From assembly GCA_963576725.1 (NCBI GenBank), contig OY755240.1, positions 13,508,378-13,572,377 on the forward strand: a stretch of DNA of 64,000 bases, written 5' to 3'. Source of the stretch: Azorinus chamasolen. Its lineage: Eukaryota; Mollusca; Bivalvia; Cardiida; Solecurtidae. Under the pieces are notes generated by a model. That model saw nothing but the letters and a program-made list of their open reading frames with translations, had not been told where the DNA came from and searched no databases. Position 1 is the first letter of the stretch. The number at the start of each line of letters is the position of its first letter. Shown piece after piece: positions 1 to 10,900 of this stretch. Position numbers and translations under genes: made by a program.

Positions 1-189
1 TAAAAGTTGAAAGCACAACTTCAAATAACAAACTTAAACCATCAATCTCTTACTTTTCTTTAATACATATCCAAGTCGTAAAGTGGTAGATAGATCTACA
101 TTTGGTCCAAGACTTTGACATCTTATTGGCTGATGTTGTGTGTTTCAGACTTATATAAGTGACTGTCCTACTGCAATTTATTTAATGTA

Positions 190-571
190 TGTTTAATTGG
201 TTAGCGACGATCATGTCGCCCACCATACTATGTTGATTTAAAAATGGCTTTAATTGAACCTTGGCAATAAGACAACTTCACAAAGTACTGTAAAATTAAC
301 GTGAAATAGTTGTGTATTGGTTAGCGATGTTCATGTCACCCACCATACTTCATTCAATTTCTTATAAACAAAATACTACAGTTAGTAATAAAATGTATAT
401 ATATTAGCAATATATATATGTTAAATATTGTAATATAATGTGAAATAGTTGTGTATCATGGTTAGCGACGATCAAGTCATCCACCAATTTTTTACAAGTT
501 GAATGTTGTAATATATCTGTGAAATAGAACTTTGTGTATTGGTTAGCGACGATCATGTCACCCACCAATTT
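190..571 (+). repeat. Four-copy degenerate direct repeat
   Basis: The motif GGTTAGCGACGATCATGTC followed by CCCACCA recurs near 198, 318, 459 and 540, with AT-rich spacers of 80-140 bp that also resemble each other (TGTGAAATAGTTGTGTAT). It may continue to the left of the window. No coding potential seen. Confidence 0.7.
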
Positions 572-666
572 TTACAAGTAAAATAAGAAACTCATAATGC
601 TGCACTTTGATGTTTAAATTATTGACATAGTCTAAATCACAAGACAGTGATTACAGATTAGTGATA

Positions 667-1201
667 TTAACCCTTTCCTTCATTGCCAGAAGGGCATTAC
701 ATGTATAATGTAATACTGCTTCAAGCAAGCTGAAATTAAGGTTTGGTAATGCTTAAAGCAAGATGACAAGAAACCAGAAAGCTCAAGGAGCTTTCTGCGT
801 TACTTTCATCATGATTTAAGCTGCCATCAGATCTGTATTCACCATCATCAGTAAATATTAATTGTAAAAAATATAGTAAAGGTGTCATATGGTGTTAAAT
901 ATGCAGAGGATTGGTTAAAATGGCAAGACAAGCTGTGTGTTAGTTGTGGTATATGTACACCAGGTACATTTAGGTGCATTGAGATAGAAACATGCAGAAA
1001 ACAGAAGATATTGATAGAGCTGTTGTGTTAGTAACCTAAATGACAATTGATGCTAATGATGGTGATGATAGACTTTGAAGTTACTGGATAGGTCAATAGG
1101 ATAAGGACAATACTGTGTGCATGCATTTATAAACATGTATTTATTAAAACATACAACATAATGTTTAGCTATTTCCTATTTAGCATGGAGGAAAGGGTTA
1201 A
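667..1201. mobile_element. Probable TTAA-type element
   Basis: Bounded by TTAACCCTTTCCTTCATTG and AGCATGGAGGAAAGGGTTAA, the same kind of termini as the smaller MITEs elsewhere here. At 535 bp it is the longest of this group and may contain a second insertion. It carries an internal AGAAAGCTC/GAGCTTTCT palindrome near 776-797. Confidence 0.5.
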
Positions 1202-1489
1202 ACATTTGAACTATGTGTTTCACATGCATACAGTATATCATAGGGGTAGTTAAAAGCTATTTTCGTTTGAAATCCCATGAATCAGAATCATTTTCATCAT
1301 TAAAATTGTAATTAATAGCATCATCATCATCAGCAGCAGCAACATCTTGCAGCGAAGAAGGACAACTTAAGTCATTCTGAACTGTCTTGCAAACAATGGA
1401 AAACCACTTGTAGTTAGCCAGTGATCAGGATGAACTCCATCATCCATATATGAACATAACTTCATATATAAGTAGATTTTCTACATTTT

Positions 1490-1532
1490 TATGCCCCCAT
1501 AGACGATAGTCGGGGGGCATATTGTTTTTGCC

Positions 1533-1568
<36 letters not shown>

Positions 1569-1914
1569 TTGTTTGTCAGCAACTTTAACATTGGTCATAA
1601 CTTTTGAGCCAGTATAGATAGAGACTTGATATTTGGCATATATATGTATCTCATGAAGCCGCACATTTTGAGGGGTGACGTGTCAAGGTCAAGGTCATCC
1701 TTCAAGGTCAGAGGTCAAATATATGGGTCAAATCGCCGACTTTAACATTGGCCATAACTTTTGGACCAGTAGAGATAGAGACTTGATATTTGGCATGCTT
1801 GTGTATCTCATGAGGCTGCACATTTTTAGGGGTGACATGTCAAGGTCAAGGTCAGAGGTCAAGGTCAGAGGTCAAATATATGAGGGGGCATAGTGTTTCA
1901 CAAACACATCTTGT
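1490..1914. mobile_element. Non-autonomous element with TATGCCCCC/GGGGGCATA ends
   Basis: TATGCCCCCATAG at 1489 and GAGGGGGCATAGTG at 1881 form inverted termini. Inside are a (CTGT)n tract (1535-1575) and two copies of an ~150-bp unit with ACTTTAACATTGGTCATAAC and GGTCAAGGTCA motifs. Confidence 0.65.
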
Positions 1915-2457
1915 TTAGAATTTGGGGCATGCCTCCCTCGTTTTTTTTTTGTGCTTCTTTTCTGGATGCCTCTATCCAATCTGATTGTTGGTAGATTGTG
2001 CTGAGTGTTTATGTGTGCTATTTTTGTATTTATATGTCTTATGTCTTCTTCTAAAGATTTTTGTTTAGTGTGTATTTCAGTGTCAGGGAATTGGCTTGAA
2101 TGAAATTTGCTGTGCTTGTTTTTGAATTTTGTCTATTTCTGAAGTGATGCTGGTGGTATGCTCCCAACCTTTAAAGTTGTGATGTCTGTGTTAAATGATG
2201 TTGCTAAGCCTTCAAGTTGTTCAATAATGTTAAATTAATTTTCTGTGTAGAGTGATTGTAATTAGAGAATAATTATGTCTTCAAGGCTGTAGATCTATGT
2301 CTGGGATGTTAGATGTGGTTGTATGTGAGACAGACAGACAGAATGATTTTTGTAAACCAGTAGGCCTATTTAAAGAAGTCAGACAGACAGGCTGATTTAT
2401 GTAAAACAGTATCCATTTAAAGAAGGACAGAAAGACTACGAAACATACTAAATAAAC

Positions 2458-2640
2458 CACAGGGGGCCAGAGCGTAGGGCATAAATTGACCAAAAAACCC
2501 CAAAAAATGACCCCCGAAAAAAAAAAAATATATGAGTATATATTATAGACTATAATATATACTCATATATATATTTTTTTTCGGGGGTCATTTTTGGGGG
2601 GGTTTTGGTCAATTTATGCCCTACGCTCTGGCCCCCTGTG
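2458..2640. mobile_element. hAT-type MITE, full-length palindrome
   Basis: The element is one long inverted repeat: CACAGGGGGCCAGAGCG... pairs with ...CGCTCTGGCCCCCTGTG to an AT-rich centre near 2550. Eight bases, AAATAAAC, are repeated exactly on both sides (2450-2457, 2641-2648). An 8-bp target duplication with CAGGGGG-like ends points to the hAT superfamily. Arms differ only in homopolymer lengths and a few bases, suggesting recent origin. Confidence 0.85.
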
Positions 2641-2648
2641 AAATAAAC

Positions 2649-3791
2649 AGTACACTGACAGACAGACCTGCAGACAGACAGACTATTCGGATAGAGTATT
2701 CGGAAAGAACAAGTCAGATTTCACAAACAATTCTACGTTGCCGTAGACCTAGTTCTTTATAAAATCTCAGTGATATACATTCGTTTGCATGTTTCACTCG
2801 CATATTTATTTTAGCAATCGGCATTTGTTTAAGTAGGTCAAATTTACGAAAACCGCTTACACCGTCGAAAACACCCTACGCCGGGATAAATATCTAGATG
2901 TAGATCTAATTCAAATAATGTGATGTTTTGTATTGAGAACTGATTCAAATGAAAAAAAAAAAATCAATGTCTAAATTACTCACATACAAAGTTATTGACA
3001 GTAGGAACCGGAAGAGTAACACAGCTGAGCCTTGTATGTAAACAAAATGCACTGCAGACGACCACATCATGTGACCACAACTACGTCACTTACAAGTTGT
3101 GGATAAACGTCATCAGATTTGACACACATACACTCGGCCTTTACCGCTAACTGGATCTCGGACGGAGATGTTTACCGAACGGAAAACATTAATTTTCTGG
3201 CAAAAAAACAGCGATTAAAATAGTTAAATCTAATCTATACCGAAACGAAATGCAATTTTCAATGTAGTAAGTTTTAGAATATCGATTTTCTTCGTAGACA
3301 AACGTTGTTGCGATTTGTGTGGACTGTCGGGTATTCAATCGTAACTACTCGTCATATTCCGTCAGAGTTAGGAATATAGGAATCACTCGGAACACACCGG
3401 TTATTTCCCTCCATGAATCACTCGGAACACACCGGTTATTTCCCTCCATGGTCCAAACCGGAAGTGAACATCAGCAGATCCGATTCCAGGTTAACAATGT
3501 ACAGCCTACAAAACCAAAATTATATCCTACGCGTTACCATAGAGCTCACTTCGTTCGCAAGAATGGCCTTCTGGGTGTTAGATGCAGATTGTAGATGCAG
3601 ATGGTAATTACTAATTAACTTAATGCTGGACAAAAGTAATGCAGAAAACAGGACAGAATAGAGCTTTCTGGATTACTTTTGTCCTGCATTAAGCTACCAT
3701 CTCACTGTATTGGTATTATGGTATATACTATACATTTACAAAACAAAACCTGATATAAGCACACATGTCATTCATTTAACACTTTGGTTAC
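2649..3791. other. Mostly single-copy interval, no gene recognised
   Basis: Lower repeat density than elsewhere. It holds a 35-bp perfect tandem duplication at 3381-3450 (AATCACTCGGAACACACCGG...) and a GGACAAAAGTAATGCAGAAA palindrome at 3619-3706. It would be a reasonable place for the missing first exon or promoter of the PXMP2-like gene, but I found no PXMP2-like N-terminus. Confidence 0.4.
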
Positions 3792-4013
3792 TACAGTAAA
3801 ACCCCGCTAATTCTACCACCTCAAAGAGGTATAATTATGGGTGATAGATGCAGATCGTAGATGTAGACAGTAGCTTAATGCTGGACAAAAGTAATGCAGA
3901 AAGGACATAGAGGAGCTTTCTGGATTACTTTTGTCCTGCATTAAGAAGCCACCTACTTATAAAGATGCCCATATTTATTCATTGAGTGGTCACTTTAGAT
4001 GGGGTTTACTGTA
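3792..4013. mobile_element. TA-type MITE, variant b
   Basis: TACAGTAAAACCCCGCTAAT start and GGGGTTTACTGTA end. The core palindrome is GCTGGACAAAAGTAATGCAG with its complement. Tc1/mariner-like ends with a TA target. Confidence 0.7.
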
Positions 4014-4119
4014 CATTGAAGATTCTGCTAAAACGAAATAGAAATTGAAACATATAGTATCTCACTGTATTAGTATACACTATACATTACCCCTGCAACA
4101 ATATTGGATTTCCTATTAA

Positions 4120-4215
4120 ATTCAATAGGTAGCGAAATGGGTAGGGTAGCGAAATGACTTCTCGGTGGGTAGCGAAATGACTGTAGCGAAATGGTATGGG
4201 TAGCGAAACGTCTGA
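4120..4215 (+). repeat. Short minisatellite
   Basis: GGTAGCGAAATG occurs five times with variable spacers. Confidence 0.7.
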
Positions 4216-4411
4216 CAACCTTTGATTTACCATATTAACTTCCATAAGTTACCATAAGTTGACTTCTGGAAGAAGCAGGAACACATCTACTATACGGACC
4301 TCAGTTTTTACCGTGAGCTATAATACAACTATGTTAGTTGCGGTAAATAAATAATGACATAACTAATGACGTCAGAATACTTGCAAATTTATGGCAGGAT
4401 TTTGTTGTTCT

Positions 4412-4563
4412 TGTAGTGATCGGCCTATATAAGGCATCTCCAACAGCCTTGCTGTTGGGTTAACCCTTTAGCGACGTGATTAGAGTGTCAGACTATTATC
4501 CAGGAGTCCGGGGTTCGAATCCCAGTAGAGGCCAGTAACTTTTCCTCCCTTAGAATTACTTCA
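4412..4563 (+). repeat. TRIM 5' LTR
   Basis: Starts TG and ends CA. It contains TATATAAGG, a CCAACAGC...GCTGTTGG hairpin, and the tRNA-like block TAGCGACGTG...GGTTCGAATCC. The A box is one base further from consensus here than in the 3' LTR. Confidence 0.85.
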
Positions 4564-4564
4564 T

Positions 4565-4577
4565 TGGCGACGAGGAT
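4565..4577 (+). other. TRIM primer binding site, tRNA-Ser type
   Basis: TGGCGACGAGGAT, one base after the 5' LTR, is the reverse complement of CCA plus the acceptor end of tRNA-Ser (13 matching bases). Confidence 0.8.
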
Positions 4578-4651
4578 AATTCGGGTTGTATGCGGGGATG
4601 CATGTAAAGGCTTAGGGACATGCATGGGTATATGCATGGCTCCTAAAGGTT

Positions 4652-4665
4652 AAAAGGGAGGGGAG
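4652..4665 (+). other. TRIM polypurine tract
   Basis: An uninterrupted 14-base purine run abuts the TG of the 3' LTR, as expected for plus-strand priming. Confidence 0.8.
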
Positions 4666-4817
4666 TGTAGTGATCGACCTATATAAGGCATCTCCAACAG
4701 CCTTGCTGTTGGGTTAACCCTTTAGCGACGTGGTTAGAGTGTTAGACTATTATCCAGGAGTCCGGGGTTCGAATCCCGGTAGAGGCCAGTAACTTTTCCT
4801 CCCTTAGAATTACTTCT
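4666..4817 (+). repeat. TRIM 3' LTR
   Basis: The same length as the 5' LTR, with its last base changed from A to T. A box TAGCGACGTGG (4723-4733) matches 10 of 11 consensus positions; B box GGTTCGAATCC (4766-4776) matches all. The 43-base spacing equals that of a tRNA, and the T-arm CCGGG/CCCGG pairs. The anticodon stem does not pair, so it is tRNA-like rather than a tRNA gene. Confidence 0.85.
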
Positions 4818-7353
4818 TTCTGTTTGGGGCTGCAGCCCTGATCCCCTGCTTTATTTTCTTATTTCCATACAGAAAATCAAAGCCACATAGAGAAATGATA
4901 AGATAAAACATTTCTCTGCTTGAAATCCGTTTACTGAACAATTTACGATCGACAGTTATTGCACAACAGTCACTGCAGTGGAAGGTACTAAACACAAAAC
5001 GATGAAGCAAAATGGCGTCTGACGGTCACTTTTAACTTCCCTAGCAACATTGCCAACATCCTTGGCTCAATAATGCATGCGCTGTGCTTTGTTGTGATTC
5101 GTGATTTCTGAGGTCTGCTATTCTAGATTTTCTTCCCGAAGAAGCAGTACCGTGTAAAAATAAATGGTCACTGCTTAGTTGTGACTCTGTTGTTGGTTGA
5201 TTATCTGTGGGTCGGCGACCAACCGTCAACCAGTCTGCATTCAGTTGCTGACCAAACTGGGTAGCCAGCCTCAACAGCATCCTGGCCACTACCCATCATC
5301 AATCAATCACAGACCTTAACCAATTGATGAATGAAGATCATAGAAAACCTTTTTTGTGATCTATTAAATTGGCAAAAGATATTGCATGTAACATCAAATA
5401 CCTTCAGGTGAATGAATTGGTCTAAACGACAGTCTTTGACCAATGGCAGCCTGCAAAAGACTTCTGGCAGACTTAAGCTTTAAGACATGTAGCAAGTACT
5501 AGCAACCACTGATTGTGGACATGTGTTCATCATCCTCTCTCTAGGAGCCGTCTGATCTGGGTCTACTCTGTTTGCAGATGCGTGAAAACACATTTATATG
5601 AGGGAAAGGGTTCAGCAGGGGTGTGGAATTATGGATTTTTTCTTAATTATTAGCTATAGCAAGGGCTTAATTAGCACTGGTCTTATGTATCCAAGCATAG
5701 CTATAGTAAGGACTTAGCACTGATCTTATGTATTACAGGTCTGATCTAATTCTTCAGATTCTGCAAAGGCCATCTTGCTTATATGCCATTTAAAATCTCA
5801 GCAAACAAATATTCATGATGTCGTAATTGCTTATATGAATTCTCATGAGGTAAAGGGTTAATTATTAAAATGGAAAATATCAAACAAATTGTAAGAAATT
5901 ATCAGATTGTACTGCATAAACTGATAAAGGCTTAAATCTGCATGTACATGTAAAATTTGCGATTTACCATCCAACAGTTACACTATCTAACCTTTTACTT
6001 AATAAAAAATAATGACACAATGAATATTAGTTGGATGGATTTCTATGACAGCAATTGAACACAGGTCAGTTTGGTCATGACTGAAATTGTAGAATCAGAC
6101 GTATATAATTCCATGAGCAAATAGAGCAGACCTTGATCAGACAGTAAGTTCCTACAAGGTCTACTTTGTTTGCAAATGCATGAAAAGCAAGGAGCATTCT
6201 TTGGTCAGATAATTTTCTCAGCAAGCAGAAGATTAATTCTTTGCACTATAATGAGCTCTGTTTGCTAATTCTATAATATGGATATGATTCTACACTTTCT
6301 GCTATGGCCAAATCTTCCTGTGTCATGTGTACTTTTGTAACAGTTAATCTAATTAATATTCATGACATCATTATTTCTTAAATAAATATTCATGGAGTAA
6401 AGGGTAAATTCTTTACACGGTAGCAGCGAAACTGATTACATATGCAAACGGTTTGGATCCAGATGAGATGCCGCATAATGCGGCATCTCATCAGGATCCA
6501 AACTGTTTGTCACCTTGACCATATTTTTTGCAAAGAAATGAGAGATGGTTTATTTTAAGAATTTAAGCAGACAACAATTGTTGCAGACAAAAAATTACTT
6601 AGCATGCAAAAAGTTAAGTTACTCAGCCTCTCATCAGTATCATCTCTATTCAATTTGAAGAGAAATGAAGGAAAAATTATATCCAAGTTGTAGCAATTTT
6701 CTATCTTCTTTGTGGGGACTTAGACTTTGGACAGACATGGGGATTTTTTTCTTCTTCAAATGTTCAACATGCACCTTTTTATCTACCTGTAACTCTTTAG
6801 ATATTTGGTGTCTGCTGGATTTTATTGTATTTCAATTTAAAAATCATTATCAGAGTCAGTGTCAAACAGTTTGGATGAGATTCAGTACTACACAGACTGA
6901 CAGTGCTTCAGCTGGATCCAAACAGTTTGAAGAGGTTGTCATGGATTCATAATGAGTATTTAAAGAGTTAATAACAGATAATGTGCATACTCATATACTG
7001 AAATCGTTCTTTCTCCACCAAACCCTATGTTGTGACCACTCTTTAGAATTGGCTCGAAGAGATGATTCTACAGAGTAGTCACAACATAGGACTTGGTGGT
7101 GAAATAAAGAAGTTATTCCTGAAAATGTTTTAATTTACGCATCTTAAATCTGGACCTCTGCCTAATATTGCCTAACAATATAGACATGATACCACTATCA
7201 GGTGTCTTATGGATTGAATCTTGACTGTGATAATGACAAAGATGTTTGGTCTTGAACAATGTTTATCATTTCATACTGCGTCCTACCTTTTGTGGAAGGT
7301 CAGAGTGATGAAATAGTTCACAGTTTACATGTATTTAAGTGTGTACGCATTAG
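4818..7353. other. Intergenic, no supported gene
   Basis: Mixed low-copy DNA and decayed family H/D pieces (5520-5620, 6100-6430), a GTTTGGATCCAGATGAGA palindrome at 6450-6512, and a family C hairpin (TATGTTGTGACCACTCTTTA) at 7010-7105. The open frame at 5041-5289 on the minus strand has no recognisable domain. Confidence 0.5.
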
Positions 7354-7553
7354 NNNNNNNNNNNNNNNNNNNNNNNNNNNNNNNNNNNNNNNNNNNNNNN
7401 NNNNNNNNNNNNNNNNNNNNNNNNNNNNNNNNNNNNNNNNNNNNNNNNNNNNNNNNNNNNNNNNNNNNNNNNNNNNNNNNNNNNNNNNNNNNNNNNNNNN
7501 NNNNNNNNNNNNNNNNNNNNNNNNNNNNNNNNNNNNNNNNNNNNNNNNNNNNN
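7354..7553. other. Assembly gap
   Basis: Exactly 200 N, so probably of nominal size. TTGGGTATT repeats begin at once on the right, suggesting that the gap is due to a tandem AT-rich array. Confidence 0.95.
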
Positions 7554-7817
7554 AGAATTGGGTATTTGCAATTTTTATTGGGTATTGGCAATTTTCGTAA
7601 TTGGGTATTATTCATATTCTCATTAGGTATTCTAATTTTGTTTTGCTTTTTGCTATATTTATTTGCTTTGTGTTACTCATTGTTTTGAAAAACAATTGCT
7701 TTTTCCACAATTTTAATTGGGTAAATACCCCAATACTCCCCTTATCTGTAACCCTGGATTTTATAAATTATTTCTTTTGTGTAAGTAAAAGAAGATGTTT
7801 TTTTTCTTTCTTTTCAG

Positions 7818-7919
7818 TGCTTCAGTATCAGCTTTAGGCAACTTTCTTTCACAAAAGATCGCCCCAAATCCAGATGGAAAGATAAACTGGCGAAGTGTTG
7901 CATCCTATGCAACTTTTGC
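7818..7919 (+). CDS. PXMP2: PXMP2-like, internal exon a
   Basis: The acceptor is a pyrimidine-rich tract ending TTTTCAG at 7817; the donor is GC|GTATGT. The exon starts with the last base of a split codon and ends with two bases of the next. It encodes ASVSALGNFLSQ, followed by a hydrophilic loop and ASYATF, equivalent to the first transmembrane segment and matrix loop of PXMP2. This is the most upstream exon that I can support. Confidence 0.82.
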
Positions 7920-10900
7920 GTATGTATAATTGAAACTTTTAACTCCATGAATTAATGACATCATAATTATTAATGGGATGAATTTTTGTAATTGTACATG
8001 AACACAGGAAACTTTGGCTATAGCAGAATGCCAGACCCTGTAGAATCAAATACATATAATTTCATACACAAACAGAGCGGACCCTGTTTGGAATTCTACA
8101 GGAGCCATCTGATCTGGGTCTACTCTTTCTACAATGGCATTAAAATGTGTATGTATGGGGTAAAGGGTTAACTCTTTACTCCATAGATATGTCTTATGCA
8201 CCTTTGCAAACAGAGCAGACCCAGATCAGATGATTACTGTAGTAGTTGTCTGATCAAGATCTGTTCTCTTTGCGTTATAATATAAATTATATAATATAGA
8301 TATTATTCTACAGTATCTTTCATGTCCATATGTTCATATGCGATTATGAAAATGCACCCAGAGCTACAGATAAATACTAAAATCGTCATTTCTCAACCAA
8401 ACCTTATGTTGTGACCACTCTTTAGAATCGTCTCGAAGAGACGATTCTAAAGAGTGGTCACAACATAGGGTTTTGTGGAGAAATAAATAAGTTATGCTTG
8501 AAAATATTGTAATTTACGCATCTTATTTGGAGCTCTGCACCCAATAAATATTTGTGGAGTCATTATTTGGGTAAAAAGTTCAACTAGAGCTATCATTGAT
8601 TTGCTATCATGTATTCATACATCAATTGATTCGATCAGTATCGATGGTATATTCACTATACATGTATTGATGTGTATTGTATAGAGGAATCAGATAAAGA
8701 GAAACTGTTATAAGTAAACAACGAGCAGTGAACCATAAAAATCAGTGCAGTCCACTTTTTGGGGGAATCAGCATTCTGTCAGCATAAAAACATGCATGAG
8801 AAATTCGTGATTGATTGTCGCATGTAAAGTACACATCTTAGTTAGATGGACTGCAGCAATTCTGACACCCCTAAATCGTGGAACGAACCAAAATGTAAAG
8901 TACATTCATGGCTCACTGCTTGTTGTTTAGCTATACACAAAGTTCTCTCCCTTTGTCTAGCCTTTTCTTCACATCATAAAACCATGTCCGGCAAATCCTA
9001 CGTTCAAACACTTCAGACATTTATCAATGTAAAATATATTTACAGACATAGTAAAAGTTTTGTGTTGTAATCAAGCATTTTTCTTTTAATGTATCAATAC
9101 TTTTAAAACTTGTATTAATTTGAGCATGATATCGGTGATACATAGATACCAAGGCCTTCGGATGAGACTATAAACCGAGGTCTGATGTATTAGAGCTTTA
9201 TACTGGGCATCTGAAAGAACCGGAGAAACTCTATCAATAATGACATAAGAGAAGGGCCAGCTCTGTTTGCTTCTGCAATAATATAGATCCAATATGATAT
9301 AGTAGAACCTGTCTTAACCCTTTCCTCCACTGGCTATTTTTAGACCCAACCTCTTTGAACGAACCTATCCAAAAGGAGCATTTACTAGAGAAAAGTAAAA
9401 TTTAAGAATTTTTGTAGTTTGAAACCATTGTGATAAATAGAGCATTTGCTCCTATAGGAGCAAATGCTCTATTTATTACAATGGTTTCATTAAGTGATTT
9501 TTACAGAGGCGTAGAAAGGCGTATTTATGGAGGAAAGGGTTAAACGACCTTATATTGATTGGACACAGGAATTTTAAAAAAGCAGGTTGTTGCTTAATGC
9601 AGTTCAAATGTAATGCAGAAAGCTTCTCTAGGAATGGTTGCTTAAGACAGGTAATGTAAAACATTCCTTTGTTTATGATGCCATTATAAAAGTGGGATAA
9701 TTACTATTCTAACACACCTCGCGCACACATCTACATAAACAAAGAAGGAACGTATCTATGTTTGAATTCTCCATAAAACACTGCACGCGCTGTAACGGCT
9801 TAATGTGACGTAATATGGCTTCGAAAATTCGTATGACAAGAAACGTAGTGCCATTGTGGCGGTGCAAATTATAGTTAAATTGAAGTGTTAGAATCGAAAT
9901 AATAAACTTATACCAGTGTTTTATCGTGCAATCGAACACGGGTAGTTGTTGAGATGCTTATGATTAACCCTTCGCGTGCTATTCACGTCAATATGCCTAC
10001 ATGTAAATAGTTAAGACCCAGATGAGACAGCTCCTGCAGGAGCTGTCTCATCAGGGTCTGCACTATTTACAAGACGATTGTGCAACCAGGGCACTCCACA
10101 GCAGTGATTGCACAGCGGAATACTTGTACGCAGTGAAGATATATGTAATTATACAACAGGGCATGGGTAAAGAAGGAGAAATGTATTTTAAAATTCAGCA
10201 AGCGAAGGGTTTAATCACTCGGCCTATCGGCCTCGTGATTGAATTACTACACATCTCAACTCCTACCAGTGTTCGATTGCACGATAAAACACTGGTATGA
10301 ATTTATTATTTCTTCCTTACATGAATATTCATCAGGTAAATCTAATTTTCTAACAGTAAAGGAGTACCTGATCAGAGTTGCTATAGGTTGTGTTTTATGA
10401 AAAAAGACAACAATCTTTCAGAATACTTTTGCATGATTAACCCTTTCCTTATAGGATATGTTTTAGACCCAACCTCTTTGAATGAATCTACCCAAAAGGA
10501 GCAATAACTAGAGAAAAGGAAAATGTTAGAATTATGTAGTATTGAAATCATTGTGATAAATAGAATATTTGCTTCTATGGAACAAATGCTCTATTTATCA
10601 CAATGGGTTCAACAGGTGATTTTTACAGATGCATAGAAAGGCGTATTTATGGTGGAAAGTGTTAATATAAACATGTTTTCACACATTTGCAAACAGATTA
10701 GACCCAGATCAGACAGCTCCTATAGGAGCTATCTGATCAGGGTCTGCTCTGTTTGCAAATCTGGGTCTACTCTGTTTTCACCCATTTATTTGAAGGAAAG
10801 GGTTAAAATGCAAGTTACAAAGTTTGTTACGGGTTTTGTCACAAATTACTTTTTCTTCTTTCATTCAAGGTTTTGCTTTAGCGCTCCTATTATCCATCAT

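Larger units (their letters stand above)
4412..4817 (+). mobile_element. TRIM (miniature LTR retrotransposon) with a tRNA-like sequence in its LTRs
   Basis: Two 152-bp direct repeats (4412-4563, 4666-4817) begin TGTAGTGATCG, and the first ends CA. They differ at five positions by eye. Directly after the first is TGGCGACGAGGAT, complementary to the 3' end of tRNA-Ser, the primer used by Mag/SURL-type Ty3 elements. Directly before the second is the polypurine tract AAAAGGGAGGGGAG. TTCT flanks the whole element on both sides (4408-4411, 4818-4821). The internal region is only 102 bp and codes for nothing. Each LTR has TATATAAGG and then a tRNA-like block with A and B boxes. Confidence 0.85.

Noticed and set aside
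3319..3594. 91-codon frame as first exon of the PXMP2-like gene
   Set aside because: No similarity to the PXMP2 N-terminus, no donor in the needed phase, and it crosses a 35-bp tandem duplication.
4440..4790. Two tRNA genes (B box GGTTCGAATCC twice)
   Set aside because: The anticodon and acceptor stems do not pair, and the blocks lie at the same position within 152-bp direct repeats with LTR hallmarks, so they are tRNA-like parts of a TRIM.
7259..7688. Open frames crossing 7354-7553
   Set aside because: They only stay open because the interval is N.
9314..9543. TTAA-type elements as autonomous piggyBac transposons
   Set aside because: No DDD transposase or any other coding sequence is present in any copy; all are 215-260 bp unless interrupted or expanded.
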